Source: Pedosphaera sp. | GTDB taxonomy: Bacteria > Verrucomicrobiota > Verrucomicrobiia > Limisphaerales > Pedosphaeraceae | DNA: 42,942 bases | Reading direction: 5' to 3' | Assembly: GCA_028293325.1 (NCBI GenBank) | Contig: JAQGPA010000043.1 | Coordinates: 1 to 42,942 of the forward strand | The notes under the pieces: generated by a model | What the model was told of the DNA's origin: nothing | The model's database searches: none | Seen by the model: the letters and a program-made list of their open reading frames with translations, nothing else | Shown: one piece after another, positions 25,416 to 35,300 of the stretch | Position numbering within the stretch: the stretch's first letter is position 1 | Layout: every line of letters starts with the position of its first letter | Made by a program: the position numbers and the translations under genes

Positions 25416-26485
25416 TTACGATTCAACAGGGCAGGCGATTTTTGACTGCGGGTTTGGTTGTCGTGCTGGGTTTTCTACTGACTTCGTGTTCCTTTCCGCG
25501 TGCGACCGGCGTTGCCGCGCCACAGGCTTATACCCGGATTGCCCGGACGGATACAAACACGGTGGAGTTGCAGATCGCGGTGCGCAAATTTGTTCCCGTG
25601 CGGCATGGCGGGCCGGTCATCTGGCTGGTGGGGACGTCGCATATCGGCGATGTGGAATATTATCGCGCGCTGCAGAAGCATTTGGATGCCCAGACGGTGG
25701 TGCTTTATGAAGGGGTCAATGCGGGGGCTCATAAACATCATGCGCGGGAAGCCGTCGCGTCAGCGGACGCCGCTCCCGTTCAGGAGAAAGCAGTTCCCGA
25801 TAAGAATAAAACAAACGAAGTGCAGGGGATTCAGGCTACTTTGGCGAAATCGTTGGGGTTGGTTTTCCAGTTGGACGCCATTGATTATGACCGGACCAAT
25901 TTTCTCAACAGCGATCTTTCCATTCAGGAAATCCAGCGGCTCATGATGGGCGAGGAGGAGAATTCATCCGCACACGCGGGGCAGACAGTCCGACCAGGAG
26001 GGCGGGGCAATCCATCCTTTCAGTATTTGATCCAAGTGATGGATGGGAGTTCCTTTCTCGGTTCGATGATGAGACTGGGGGTTCAATTCCTCGGGTCGAG
26101 CGCCAAGCTGCAGGCGATTACGAAACTGACGCTCATCGAAACCTTGGGCGGACTCAAAGGAGATCTTAGCCAGTTGCAGGGGATGCCGCCTGATTTGCAG
26201 CAATTGGTAAAGGTATTGATTGAGGCACGGAACCAGAGGGTGATTGAGGATTTGAAGAAGGAGTCCAAGTTGATGCCAAGGTCAGGGTCCATCGCCATAT
26301 TTTATGGCACGGGGCATATGGACAACATGGAAAAGCGAATTACAAGGGATATGAAGTATCGGGCAGCAGAGGAAATGTGGCTGACGGCGTTTTCAGTGGA
26401 TACCCGCAAGTCCGGCTTGTCGGCGGGTGAAATGGAAATGGTGCGGAGTCTGGTCAAGTGGCAGTTGGACCAGATGCAGCAGTGA
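25409..26485 (+). CDS. TraB/PrgY/GumN-like lipoprotein
   Basis: The product of about 358 residues has a lipoprotein signal (basic GRRF, hydrophobic core, lipobox LLTSCSF). The mature part shows the TraB/GumN/Tiki pattern: WLVGTSHIGDVEYYRAL early, VVLYEGVN, a central EARNQRVIEDL and a late FYGTGHMDNMEKR. The two G-x-x-H motifs and the E-x-R-N motif are the proposed metal/catalytic residues of this family, predicted proteases that remain poorly characterised in bacteria. A hydrophilic insert (about residues 100-135, rich in H, A, E and K) interrupts the domain. Start is GTG 25409 or TTG 25406, since a TAG (25397) closes the frame upstream. It has no clear ribosome site of its own. Confidence 0.78.
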   Translation: MLITIQQGRRFLTAGLVVVLGFLLTSCSFPRATGVAAPQAYTRIARTDTNTVELQIAVRKFVPVRHGGPVIWLVGTSHIGDVEYYRALQKHLDAQTVVLYEGVNAGAHKHHAREAVASADAAPVQEKAVPDKNKTNEVQGIQATLAKSLGLVFQLDAIDYDRTNFLNSDLSIQEIQRLMMGEEENSSAHAGQTVRPGGRGNPSFQYLIQVMDGSSFLGSMMRLGVQFLGSSAKLQAITKLTLIETLGGLKGDLSQLQGMPPDLQQLVKVLIEARNQRVIEDLKKESKLMPRSGSIAIFYGTGHMDNMEKRITRDMKYRAAEEMWLTAFSVDTRKSGLSAGEMEMVRSLVKWQLDQMQQ

Positions 26486-26525
26486 AGCCAGGCGATCCAA
26501 AATGGGGCCAGTTCATGATTAATAA

Positions 26526-26541
26526 CGGGTTTCACCCTATT
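26526..26541 (+). repeat. 16-base motif CGGGTTTCACCCTATT (copy 2 of 2)
   Basis: Identical to the minus-strand sequence at 19770-19755. It lies 40 bases after the stop of the TraB-like gene and 48 nt before the terminator stem that begins at 26590. The core GGGT-TTC-ACCC is a small hairpin. Confidence 0.6.
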
Positions 26542-26589
26542 ATCAATTGATGCTTAAAAGGGGTAAGAAGAGGTGACATAACATGAATC

Positions 26590-26627
26590 TGCCCCGCTGG
26601 CCAAGGAGGAGCGGGGCACTTTTTTTG
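26590..26627 (+). terminator. Intrinsic terminator (plus strand)
   Basis: TGCCCCGCT (26590-26598) pairs with AGCGGGGCA (26610-26618), a 9-bp GC-rich stem with an 11-base loop, followed by CTTTTTTTG. It ends the TraB-like transcript, or a separate small RNA beginning near the 16-base motif upstream. Confidence 0.88.
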
Positions 26628-26756
26628 TCACAAGCGATGACCAATGCGGAGCGGCATAGGCCCGTGAAGCGAGAATTTCGAATTGCGGATTTAGAGAACC
26701 CAGCGCAAACTCCATCTGCCATTCGGAATTTGAAACTCGGGATTCCAGATTAAACT

Positions 26757-27149
26757 ATGCAACTCACCAAGCAGCTCGCCCTTTTCCTCGATAACCGGCC
26801 CGGCACACTCGCGCGCGTCTGTGAAGCGCTCAGCAAGGCCAAAATTAACATCTATGCCATCACCACGAGTGACACGATTGACCACAGTGTCATCCGGATG
26901 GTGGTCAGCAACACGCGACTGGCGATGCAAGTTTTTGAAGAGCATGGCACGCTGGTGGTGGAGGATGATGTGCTGATGCTCGAAGGTGATAACAAGTCGG
27001 GATCGCTCGCCCGCATCGCCAATCGGCTCGCGGACGCTGGTATCAATATCGAGTATTGTTATTGCGCAACAAGTCCCAGCGCCAAGAAGGGGTTGATGAT
27101 CATGCGCGTTTCAAACGCGCAGAAGGCTTTGAAAGTATTAAACAGTTAA
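26757..27149 (+). CDS. Double ACT-domain protein
   Basis: The 130-residue protein consists of two ACT domains: the first about residues 4-68 (LALFLDNRPGTLARVCEAL), the second about 73-128 (LEGDNKSGSLARIANRLADA). The PGTLA and SGSLA turns are the usual ligand-binding loops for amino acids. Stand-alone double-ACT proteins of this type are thought to sense or bind amino acids; there is no enzyme domain. It follows a non-coding stretch after the terminator at 26590-26627 and is 34 bases ahead of the GH13 gene on the same strand, so the two may be co-transcribed. No ribosome site is obvious before the ATG. Confidence 0.85.
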   Translation: MQLTKQLALFLDNRPGTLARVCEALSKAKINIYAITTSDTIDHSVIRMVVSNTRLAMQVFEEHGTLVVEDDVLMLEGDNKSGSLARIANRLADAGINIEYCYCATSPSAKKGLMIMRVSNAQKALKVLNS

Positions 27150-27170
27150 ATTCAAGCGGCAGTCCCGTGC

Positions 27171-27176
27171 AGGGGA
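27171..27176 (+). promoter_or_regulatory. Ribosome binding site deciding the start of the GH13 gene
   Basis: AGGGGA lies 7 bases before the ATG at 27184. The frame is open from a TTG at 27178, but that codon is only 1 base from the site, so ATG 27184 is the better start. Confidence 0.6.
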
Positions 27177-27183
27177 TTTGTTC

Positions 27184-28671
27184 ATGGGCCATCCGATTCT
27201 CTACGAAATCAATACCCGTTGCTGGCTGAACAAGCTTTCGGGGGTTGCGGGCGGGACAATTACGCTGGCGAACGTGCCGGAGCAGGAGTTTGCGCGGTGG
27301 GAGGAACTGGGCTTTACGCATATTTGGCTCATGGGGGTTTGGACGACGGCTTCGCGCAGTCGGGCAAAAGCGTTGCAGGATTCACAACTGCGGGAGGTTT
27401 ACAACCGGGTGCTGCCTGGGTGGAAGGAAGCGGATGTGCCGGGGTCGCCTTATGCCATTGGCGAATACCAGGTGCCGGCAGCTTTAGGCGGCGAGGCGGG
27501 GTTGGCGATATTTCGGGAAAGATTGCGCGCGCGCGGGTTGAGGCTACTGCTTGATTTTGTGCCGAATCATGTTGGTTTGGACCATCCCTGGGTTAGTCAA
27601 AGGCCGGAACTATTTGTGCAAAGTCCGGCGGAGCGAGAGGGAACATTTCACCAGACAACCACTGCGGGAGAACGCTGGCTGGCCCATGGCAAAGACCCGT
27701 ACTTTGCGCCGTGGACGGATACGGTTCAGGTCGATTACCGGCGGGCGGGAACGCGTTTGGCGATGATTGAGTTGCTGCAAGGTATCGCCCAACGTTGTGA
27801 CGGGGTGCGGTGCGATATGGCGATGCTGCTGCTTAATGATGTCTTCGCCAAAACCTGGTCATCATTTCCAACCCCAGCCAGCACGCCGAATTCCGAGTTT
27901 TGGGCGGAGGCGATTTCGGCGGTGAAACAGGGGCAGCGGGATTTTATTTTTCTGGCGGAGGCATATTGGGGATTGCAGCCGAAGTTGCAGGCGCTCGGTT
28001 TTGATTATACGTACGACAAATTCATCTATGACCGCCTGCTCGACCGTCATTATGGTGATTTACAGCGGCATCTATTGGAAGCCACGCCGGAGTATGTGGC
28101 GCGGAGTGCGCACTTTTTGGAGAACCACGATGAGCGGCGGATTGCCTCGCTGCTTTCATTGGAAGAACATCGAGCGGCGGCAATGATGATTTTGGGTTTG
28201 CCCGGCATGCGCTTTTTATATGAAGGGCAATTGACGGGTGCCCGGATTCATGTGCCGGTCCAACTGGGACGTTGCATAGTTGAGCCAGTGGACAAAAACA
28301 TTGAGGTGCTTTATGAGCGGTTGCTGGGGGCAATCAAGGAATCAGCGATTGGGACAGGTGAGGGAAAGATTCTTTGTCCGGAGCGCGCATGGGAAGGAAA
28401 TCCGACAGCGCAGAATATTATCGTGGTTCAGTGGCAGAAGTCGGCGATGGAGTTTGAATTAGTGGTGGTGAATCTAGCTCCCCATCGCGGGCAGTGCCGG
28501 GTGCGATTGGCGATTGAGGGGTTAGCCGCGCGCAATTGGGAGATGCGCGACCGATTGGGCCACGAAGTCCATCAACGGAGCGGTGAAGAATTGCAAAAAC
28601 AGGGACTCTACCTCGACCTAGCGGAGAACGGCGTGCAATTGTTTCTTTGCCGGCCGCTCGGGAATAATTGA
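27184..28671 (+). CDS. Alpha-amylase family (GH13) glycoside hydrolase
   Basis: From ATG 27184 the protein has 495 residues. The four GH13 regions are visible: I DFVPNHVG (about 124-131), II CDGVRCDMAML with the nucleophile Asp near 211, III FIFLAEAYW with the acid/base Glu near 259, and IV FLENHDERR with the third Asp near 316. A reduced C-terminal beta domain follows. There is no signal peptide, so it acts in the cytoplasm on alpha-glucans or related glycosides. The region around II (RCDMAM in place of the common RxDAxxH/K) is divergent, so the exact specificity (amylase, transglycosylase or phosphorylase type) cannot be told. Its 3' end overlaps the NTF2-like gene by 54 bases. Confidence 0.85.
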   Translation: MGHPILYEINTRCWLNKLSGVAGGTITLANVPEQEFARWEELGFTHIWLMGVWTTASRSRAKALQDSQLREVYNRVLPGWKEADVPGSPYAIGEYQVPAALGGEAGLAIFRERLRARGLRLLLDFVPNHVGLDHPWVSQRPELFVQSPAEREGTFHQTTTAGERWLAHGKDPYFAPWTDTVQVDYRRAGTRLAMIELLQGIAQRCDGVRCDMAMLLLNDVFAKTWSSFPTPASTPNSEFWAEAISAVKQGQRDFIFLAEAYWGLQPKLQALGFDYTYDKFIYDRLLDRHYGDLQRHLLEATPEYVARSAHFLENHDERRIASLLSLEEHRAAAMMILGLPGMRFLYEGQLTGARIHVPVQLGRCIVEPVDKNIEVLYERLLGAIKESAIGTGEGKILCPERAWEGNPTAQNIIVVQWQKSAMEFELVVVNLAPHRGQCRVRLAIEGLAARNWEMRDRLGHEVHQRSGEELQKQGLYLDLAENGVQLFLCRPLGNN

Positions 28672-29109
28672 GGTGGTTGCTTTTGCGTAATCGAGCAAGC
28701 CGGTATGCATGGTCATTTTCCATTCGTCGCCCACTTTGGAATAGACTTTGCAGGCACGACCGAGCCAGTGAAAATCCTTGCCCCGGGCGTCACGCCATAA
28801 AGTATCCACGTCCACGACAGCAAAGGCGCCATCGCCTTCGGGCGTGATGGCAATTTTGCGGATTACCCGCCGGTTGTGGATGAGGGTATGGGTATCGAAG
28901 AGTTCCTGCCAGTTCTGGCTCCAGCGTTCGTGATCGAAGCGGCCAGCCCAAAAGACCCAGTCCATGGGGTCGTGTGCCTGGTCGGTGGGTGGCCAGGGCC
29001 AGACCATGTCCGGATGGAAGATAGTCATGAGTAAACGAGTGCTTTGGGTATCCCAAGCACGGGTTTCCCGATCAACGATTTCCTTAATCTCAAGTTCGTG
29101 GATTGTCAT
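28618..29109 (-). CDS. NTF2-like (SnoaL-fold) protein
   Basis: The 163-residue protein has the alpha+beta layout of NTF2/SnoaL-like proteins: helix with IVDRETRAWDTQ, FHPDMVWPWPP, DTHTLIHNRRVIRKIAITPEG, then AVVDVDTLWRD and a final CKVYSKVGDEWKMTMHTGLL strand pair. This is the 'nuclear transport factor 2 family' fold, which may bind small ligands or act as an isomerase or dehydratase. No catalytic set is diagnostic. The last 54 bases lie inside the GH13 gene end on the other strand. If that overlap is unreal, the stop of one of the two is misassigned. No ribosome site is visible. Confidence 0.7.
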   Translation of the reverse strand: MTIHELEIKEIVDRETRAWDTQSTRLLMTIFHPDMVWPWPPTDQAHDPMDWVFWAGRFDHERWSQNWQELFDTHTLIHNRRVIRKIAITPEGDGAFAVVDVDTLWRDARGKDFHWLGRACKVYSKVGDEWKMTMHTGLLDYAKATTSIIPERPAKKQLHAVLR

Positions 29110-29311
29110 GTCGCGCGATTGCTTGCGAGGGTTTTCCTTGGCCGTGGTTTAGCCATATGAAGAATAGTGCAAAAGCCGGGGGTGATGCAAGAAAATTACG
29201 AACTGATGTCAACGGGCTGTTAAAAATTCAGCTTTCTCCCTCCGCGATCCCTTCCTCCTTCGCCACCTGCCGCAGCCATTTTAAAAATCTCAGTCAACTC
29301 CCCCGTGCAGG

Positions 29312-29345
29312 CAAAACAAAAAAGGCCGGGGAAAATCCCCGGCCT
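29312..29345 (-). terminator. Strong intrinsic terminator after the giant secreted-protein gene
   Basis: AGGCCGGGGA (29323-29332) pairs with TCCCCGGCCT (29336-29345), a perfect 10-bp stem with a 3-base loop, followed on the minus strand by TTTTTTGTTTTGC. It lies 30 bases past the stop of the large minus-strand gene. The rest of 29110-29375 shows no gene. Confidence 0.93.
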
Positions 29346-29375
29346 CTGATTTGTTTGCCTTTGGACCCGTCGCCA

Positions 29376-32300
29376 TTACGGCGTGTAGATCAGCCGATAG
29401 AACTCGGCCGGGCCTTGCGTCGCCGGATTGGCGTGGGCCGTGGTGACGATCTCACCGTTCACCTCGGTCTCATCGAAGGGCAACCGCGAATCCACCCAGA
29501 CGCCGCCGGTCAAGCTCGACGCTTCCTGGAGCGTAAAGCTGCTGCCGGTCCAGGAGAGGTTTACCATGCCGTTGGACGCCGTGGCCGAGAGCACCGGATG
29601 CACATCCACCGCGGTGTCATTCGCTGGTGTCGGGCTATCGCCCGGCAAGCCAAGGCCCGCGATCATTTCCGGCGTCATCGCCACCGCGTGGAACTGGATG
29701 CTGGACACATACGTCTCGGCGCTGCTCCCTTGCGGCGAACTGAGCACCGTGGCCGGGATGTCCGCCAGGTAGTTAATCGGCAGTACCGGCACATGTGGCG
29801 TGCCGTGGAAGGTGAAGCTCCCCGCGGATTCGCCGTTCACATACAGTTTCACCGTGGCCTCGCCCGACTCATCCGCGTCCGGCTGATCCACCACCAAGGC
29901 GACGCGGCTCCAGGCCGGTTGTGGGCTCACGATGGGTGATGGCCCGATGTTCACCGCCACTCCGCCGGCCGTCCCGGTCACGGAGACGGCTCCGTCGCTC
30001 GTCATGCTCCCCACGATCCCGCTGTCCGCTGCCTGACCGGCGGCGATGTTGAAGAGCGTGCTGGGTCCGCTGGAGTTGCTCGGCGCATACACATCCATGA
30101 GGAGCGTGTAGCTGCTCACGGAAGTGCTGTCCACCGGGCCCACGTAGGGGAGTTGGATGAAGGTGTCCGCGGGCAGCGGTGGCACGTTCATCACGTTCAC
30201 GAGCTGGCCACCAATGTTCGGCAGATCGAAATCAAACGTTGAGCCCGACGAGATGCCGAGGGTATTCGTGCCGGTCAGGATCAGATCCGGCCCCACCGTT
30301 GCCGCCATTGGGTTGCCGGCCTGTGCGAAGTTCCACCAAGCCCAATCCCACGGGAACCAGCCCCGGGTGACGTTGAGCTTCCGGGGCACGCTGCAGATGC
30401 CGCCGCACGGATTGGACACACAAATGTAGTAGGTGCCACTGTCCGCATAGCCCACCGGCGTGATGGTCAAGCTCGCGGTGTTTACGCCCGAATAGTGACC
30501 CCCGTTGGCCAGCGGCAAACCGTTGTGATACCACTGGTAGGTCAATGGCGGTGTGCCCCACACGGTCGCGGTGAACACGGCCGTGCTGTTCAGCGGCCGC
30601 GATTGGCCTGGGGTTATCCACACCACCGACGGCGGCGTGCACGTGCTGCAGTTGACAATGGCGTTTGTGAATTCGACCCGCAGGCCAGTATAGACGCCCA
30701 CATTGGTCACCACGCAATACAGCTTGTTGACCGCCGGGAAGGCCAGGAAGCCGCTGTTGACGGTGAAGTAAGTCCAGGCCGTATGTCCGGTTGGCGCGGG
30801 CATCACCGCCACCTGGTTTGCCGGGGCCAGGCCGTTGAGATACATCTGCGCCCCATTGTCCGCCGCCCAGCGGCCGGAGAAGGAAGCCGTCAGCGGATTC
30901 GCTCCCGATGGCAAGGTAAACTGATTGGTGTAGGTGTAGTTCCCAGGCGGGAAGGCGTAGTTAAAGTTAGTGAGACTTGGCTCAATCCACCTCGACGCCG
31001 GCGACGGCAGTCCCCAGAAGGAAACAGCCACCGCATCCGGGGCGTTGTAATAATAGAAGCCCGTCGGCGTGCCCACCGGCACCGGTCCCAGCTTGTAGTG
31101 CGGGTCCACTGCGTTCAGGGGCAGCAGGTTCTTGCTGGCATCCACCCCGGTGTTGAACATGCTCGGCAGGAACGAGGTCGGGCCGGTGTTCACGATCGTG
31201 ATGACAATGGTGGTGGTGTTCCCCGCCAGGTCCGTGACGGTCACGGTGATGATGTTCCCGCCCGCGGCCATGGGTGTGCCGGCGGGAGGCGATTGCGTGA
31301 AGACCAGCTGGTTCCCCGGCGTGCAATTGTCACTCGCGCTCAGGAACGGCAACACGTTCGGCACGATGCAATTTGTCACCGTGATGACTTTCGGGAACAA
31401 GACGATTGGCGGCGTCTTGTCCTGGCCGCAGACGCTGACGTGGCAGATGGTGGTATTGCCGCAAAGATCAGTGACGGTCACCGTCACGGTCTGGCACGGG
31501 CCAGGTCGGACCGCTCCCGCGGAAGGATTCTGCGTGAACACCAACTGGCTGGGGGGCGTGCAGTTGTCATAAGCCGGCGGCTGGATCAGCGGGATGACCA
31601 GGTTGCAGTTCTTATCCAAGGCCACCACGAACCCTTTCTTCGGGCAATCCACCACCGGCGGTGCGGTGTCGCGGATCGTGATTGTTTGTGAGCAGAAGTT
31701 GGTGTTGCCGCAACCGTCCGTGATGCGCCAGGTCCGCGTGGCGGTCTTGGGACAGACGCCGTTGGTGGACCCGCCCGTCACGGTGATGGTCACGTTGCTG
31801 CTGCAACACGAGGAGGCGACCGGCAGATCGAAGTCCCACCGGGTGCCGCAGTCCACCACAATGCTCCGGGGACACGCCACCACCAAGCCACTGGCGCAGT
31901 TCGTAAGTTCCGCACGGAAGCCGGTGAAGATGATCGCGTTGGTGACGTAGATATCGAGCACGTTCACGCCGGACACAAATCCGCTGGTGATGTTGATCGG
32001 CGCAAAGGTTGCATAACTGGCCGCCGTGCCCGCCGGGTTCCCGTTGAGATAAAGTCCCGCGGTATCGTCCACCAGCAGCCGTCCGTTCATCTGCGCGTTG
32101 TTAGTGCAGCACAGGATGAAGACCAATTGATAGTGATACACGCCCGCCGGGCTGGCCGAGGTGTCGCTCGTCGGTCCCACCCACTCGGAAGTGGTGCTGT
32201 TCGGCAGCCAGGGCCCGGCCAAAGTTCCTTCCACCACGCAACTGGTTCCCGCTCCCGGCGACGAAACCAGCACAAAGTTCGGATCCGCCACGCCGTTGGC

Positions 32301-35300
32301 GACGGGGAGGTTGCCATTCGTGCCGGACATGCCGGTGTTGAAAATCTGGCAGGGACCGGACTGACCGATGGTCACCGTCTGGCTGCAGGCGGAACTGTTG
32401 CCGCAGGGATCGGTCGCGATCCACGTGCGCGTGAGCACCAGCGGGCACAGGCTGTTCGTCACGGTGCTCGAGGTAATCGTCACGTTGGTTCCCCAGATCG
32501 CATCAAACGCGCTCGGCTGGTCGAACGACCACGGCGTGCCGTACGGGACGTTTTTGTTCGTCGCGCAACAGCACGAGACAATGTCCAGCGTGATCGAGTC
32601 AACCCCGGAGTCGTCCTGACAGTTGAAATCCAGGAAACCGTTGGCATTGAGTGCCGCGAGGTCGTTCAGCGCCGGACCAACGGCTTGCGGCAGGTTCGCC
32701 AGATCCAGCGTGATGACCTGACCGGTGCCATAGCTGCACCACCCGTTGGGCAGCAAGCCGGCTTGTGGGTTGCCCGAACCCAGATACCGGGTCCAACTGT
32801 TGCTCAACAGCGTGCCCCCCGCGCCGGTGAACGATAGGTTGATGGAATCGTTGGCGCAGACGTCGCCGCAGGGCTTGAGTCGGACGGTCAGTGTCGCAGC
32901 CGTAATGCACGGCGGCAGGTTGGTGAAGGTATGCGCCAGGTAACAATTCACCGAGCATACGTCAAAGTTTTTGAAGCAGGTAATGCCCGCAGTTTGCAGG
33001 CGGGTAACCAGATTCGCACTCGGCGAGGCGGCCACTGCCGCTGCGAAATTATTTCCGCCAATGACAATATGGTTGGTGGTGCAATAGGTCGTGAAGATCG
33101 GCGGCGTGGTGTCGTGGACCACATTGACCGTCACCGTGAAGCCGCAACTGGAAACGTTGCCGCAGCAATCTGTCGCCAGGCAACTCACCGTGGTATTTCC
33201 CGGCAGGAACACGCTGCCGGAAGGCGGAATGCTGCCCAAGGAGATGTTCGTGCAGCAATTATCCGTCGCCGTGGCGGTGTAATGGACCACGACCCCGGTT
33301 TGGCTGCAGCTCATCACAACGATGTTCGACGGACAGGTGATCACCGGCGGCGTCGTATCCACCACCGTCACGGTCTGGCTGCAGGTGTTGGTGCGGTTAC
33401 AACCATCCACCACCTGCCAGGTCCGGGTGACTACCATGGGACAAACTCCGTTGGTCACCGTGCCCAGAATGATAATCGCGGAATTGGTGCCATTACAGGG
33501 CGTGGCTGCCACCGGCGCATCAAATGTCCAGGTGGTCCCGCACTGCACGACCTTGTCGGTGGCGCACACCAGCGTGGACGATTTGCATTTGCCGGCCGAG
33601 CCCGCGTTGAAAAGTCCCGCGACTTCGTTCGTCGCAAGCTCGCGGTTGAACACTTCCACCTCATCAATGCAGCCGGGGAAGAGACCGCTGACCGACGAGG
33701 AACGCGAGCCCACGCGCAACGGATAGTTTGGCGGCGGCGTGATGGAGCCGGGATTCCCCGTCGGGTCGCGCCCGAGGGCGGCCACCACACCATCCAGGAA
33801 GAAATGGATGCCTTTGGGATCATTGCGTTTGACAGTGACGGCCACATGATGCCATTGGCCGTCCGCCGGCACGGTGAACGTGGAAGGATAGTTGACGAAC
33901 GTGCCGTCCCCGATTTGAAACCCGATCGTATTGTTGCCTCCAAGGAACAGGCTGTAACCAACCACCGTGCTGGCTTCCGCGCGATGGTCGACGATGATCC
34001 GCAGGGTGCTGTTGAAGGCGGCGGGCTTGACCCAGGCGTCCACCGAGAAGTCACTGGTGCCGATGTTGATGGCCGGGTAATCCGTCACCTCCACGTAGTT
34101 CTTCACCCCGTCAAAGCACAGGCTGTTCGCCACATAGCTGCCCAAGTTGACACTCGGACCACCGATTTGCGCGCCGTTGTTTCCCCCGGCGAGGTTCACG
34201 GAAGTGGTCCCGCTCGTCTCGTCGAACGGCAGCCACAGGACCATGCCCGAGGGTGGCGTCACGCATGACGTCAGCGTGACGGTCTGGCTGCAAGTATTGG
34301 TGTTGCCGCAGGCATCCGTCGCCGTCCACGTGCGGGTGATGAATTGCGGACACAAGCCGTTGGTCACGGTGGTGAAGGTGAGCGCGACGTTGGTGCCGCT
34401 GCAATTGTCAAACGCGGCGGGGGCATCGAAATTCCAAGTCGCGCCGCAGAGCACGGTCTTGTTGCTCGAACAAGTCAGCGTCGGCGGCGTGGTATCCACC
34501 ACAGTCACGGTCTGGCTGCAGGTGTTGCTGTTGCCGCAAGTGTCGCTGACCAGCCAGGTCCCGGTGATCACCAACGGGCATGGCCCACTGTTGGTCACCG
34601 TGCTGAAGGTGATCCCGTAGTTGGTGCAGCAGGTATCAATGATGTTGAGCGGCGCATCAAACTTCCAATTAACACCGCAGTCCACCGTCTTGTTGGTGGC
34701 GCAGTCCATGGTGAGACACCGATTGGTGGTGCAACATTGCATTAGTGAAACATTGTCGATATGCGCGCCGCCCTGGGTTGCTATTCCATTCGTAAAATGC
34801 GGGTTTCCCCGGAACGCAATGGTGATGGTTGACGAGGTGGGAACGAAACTCACGCAGAAGTTGGTCCAGCCGCCGATGCCGTAGATGACGGGATCCAAGG
34901 GCGCGGAGAGCGAGTAGCCGCCACTCAGTGTAACGGTAAAATCATTATTGTAGGTAGCGCCTGACAAGCCGAAGCGTCCCGTATAGTCGAAGCAAAATTT
35001 CGCGACACAGTTCGTGCTCAAGTTCGTTACAACTTGCGACACGGTTTGATCGTTACTTTGCGCGTTGATTTCCATGTGGTTGGTGCCCTCGGAGGCGGGC
35101 AGCCCGTTCACCGTGTTGCCCCACACTTCAAGCGTGTTGCCCGCCGTGGTTGTCCAACCGGGCACTCCGGTTGTCGGCGATAGGCTGTTCAGGGGAGTGT
35201 TGGGCGGCACGGCGGGGCTGGTTACTTCAAAACCACCGTTGATTACCAGGTTATTGGTGCAAGGCAGGCAATTGGTGTTGGTCAGCACGGATACAAAGGC

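Noticed and set aside
26660-26756. Inverted-looking GAATTTCGAATT/GGAATTTG sequence upstream of the ACT gene as an operator
   Set aside because: The matches are short, AT-rich and irregular; nothing beyond a common intergenic pattern could be supported.
30495-34268. Long plus-strand open frames opposite the giant gene (up to 445 residues)
   Set aside because: They are rich in Arg, His and Gly, show no domain or start signal, and follow from the codon bias of the repeated modules on the other strand, which clearly encode known domains.
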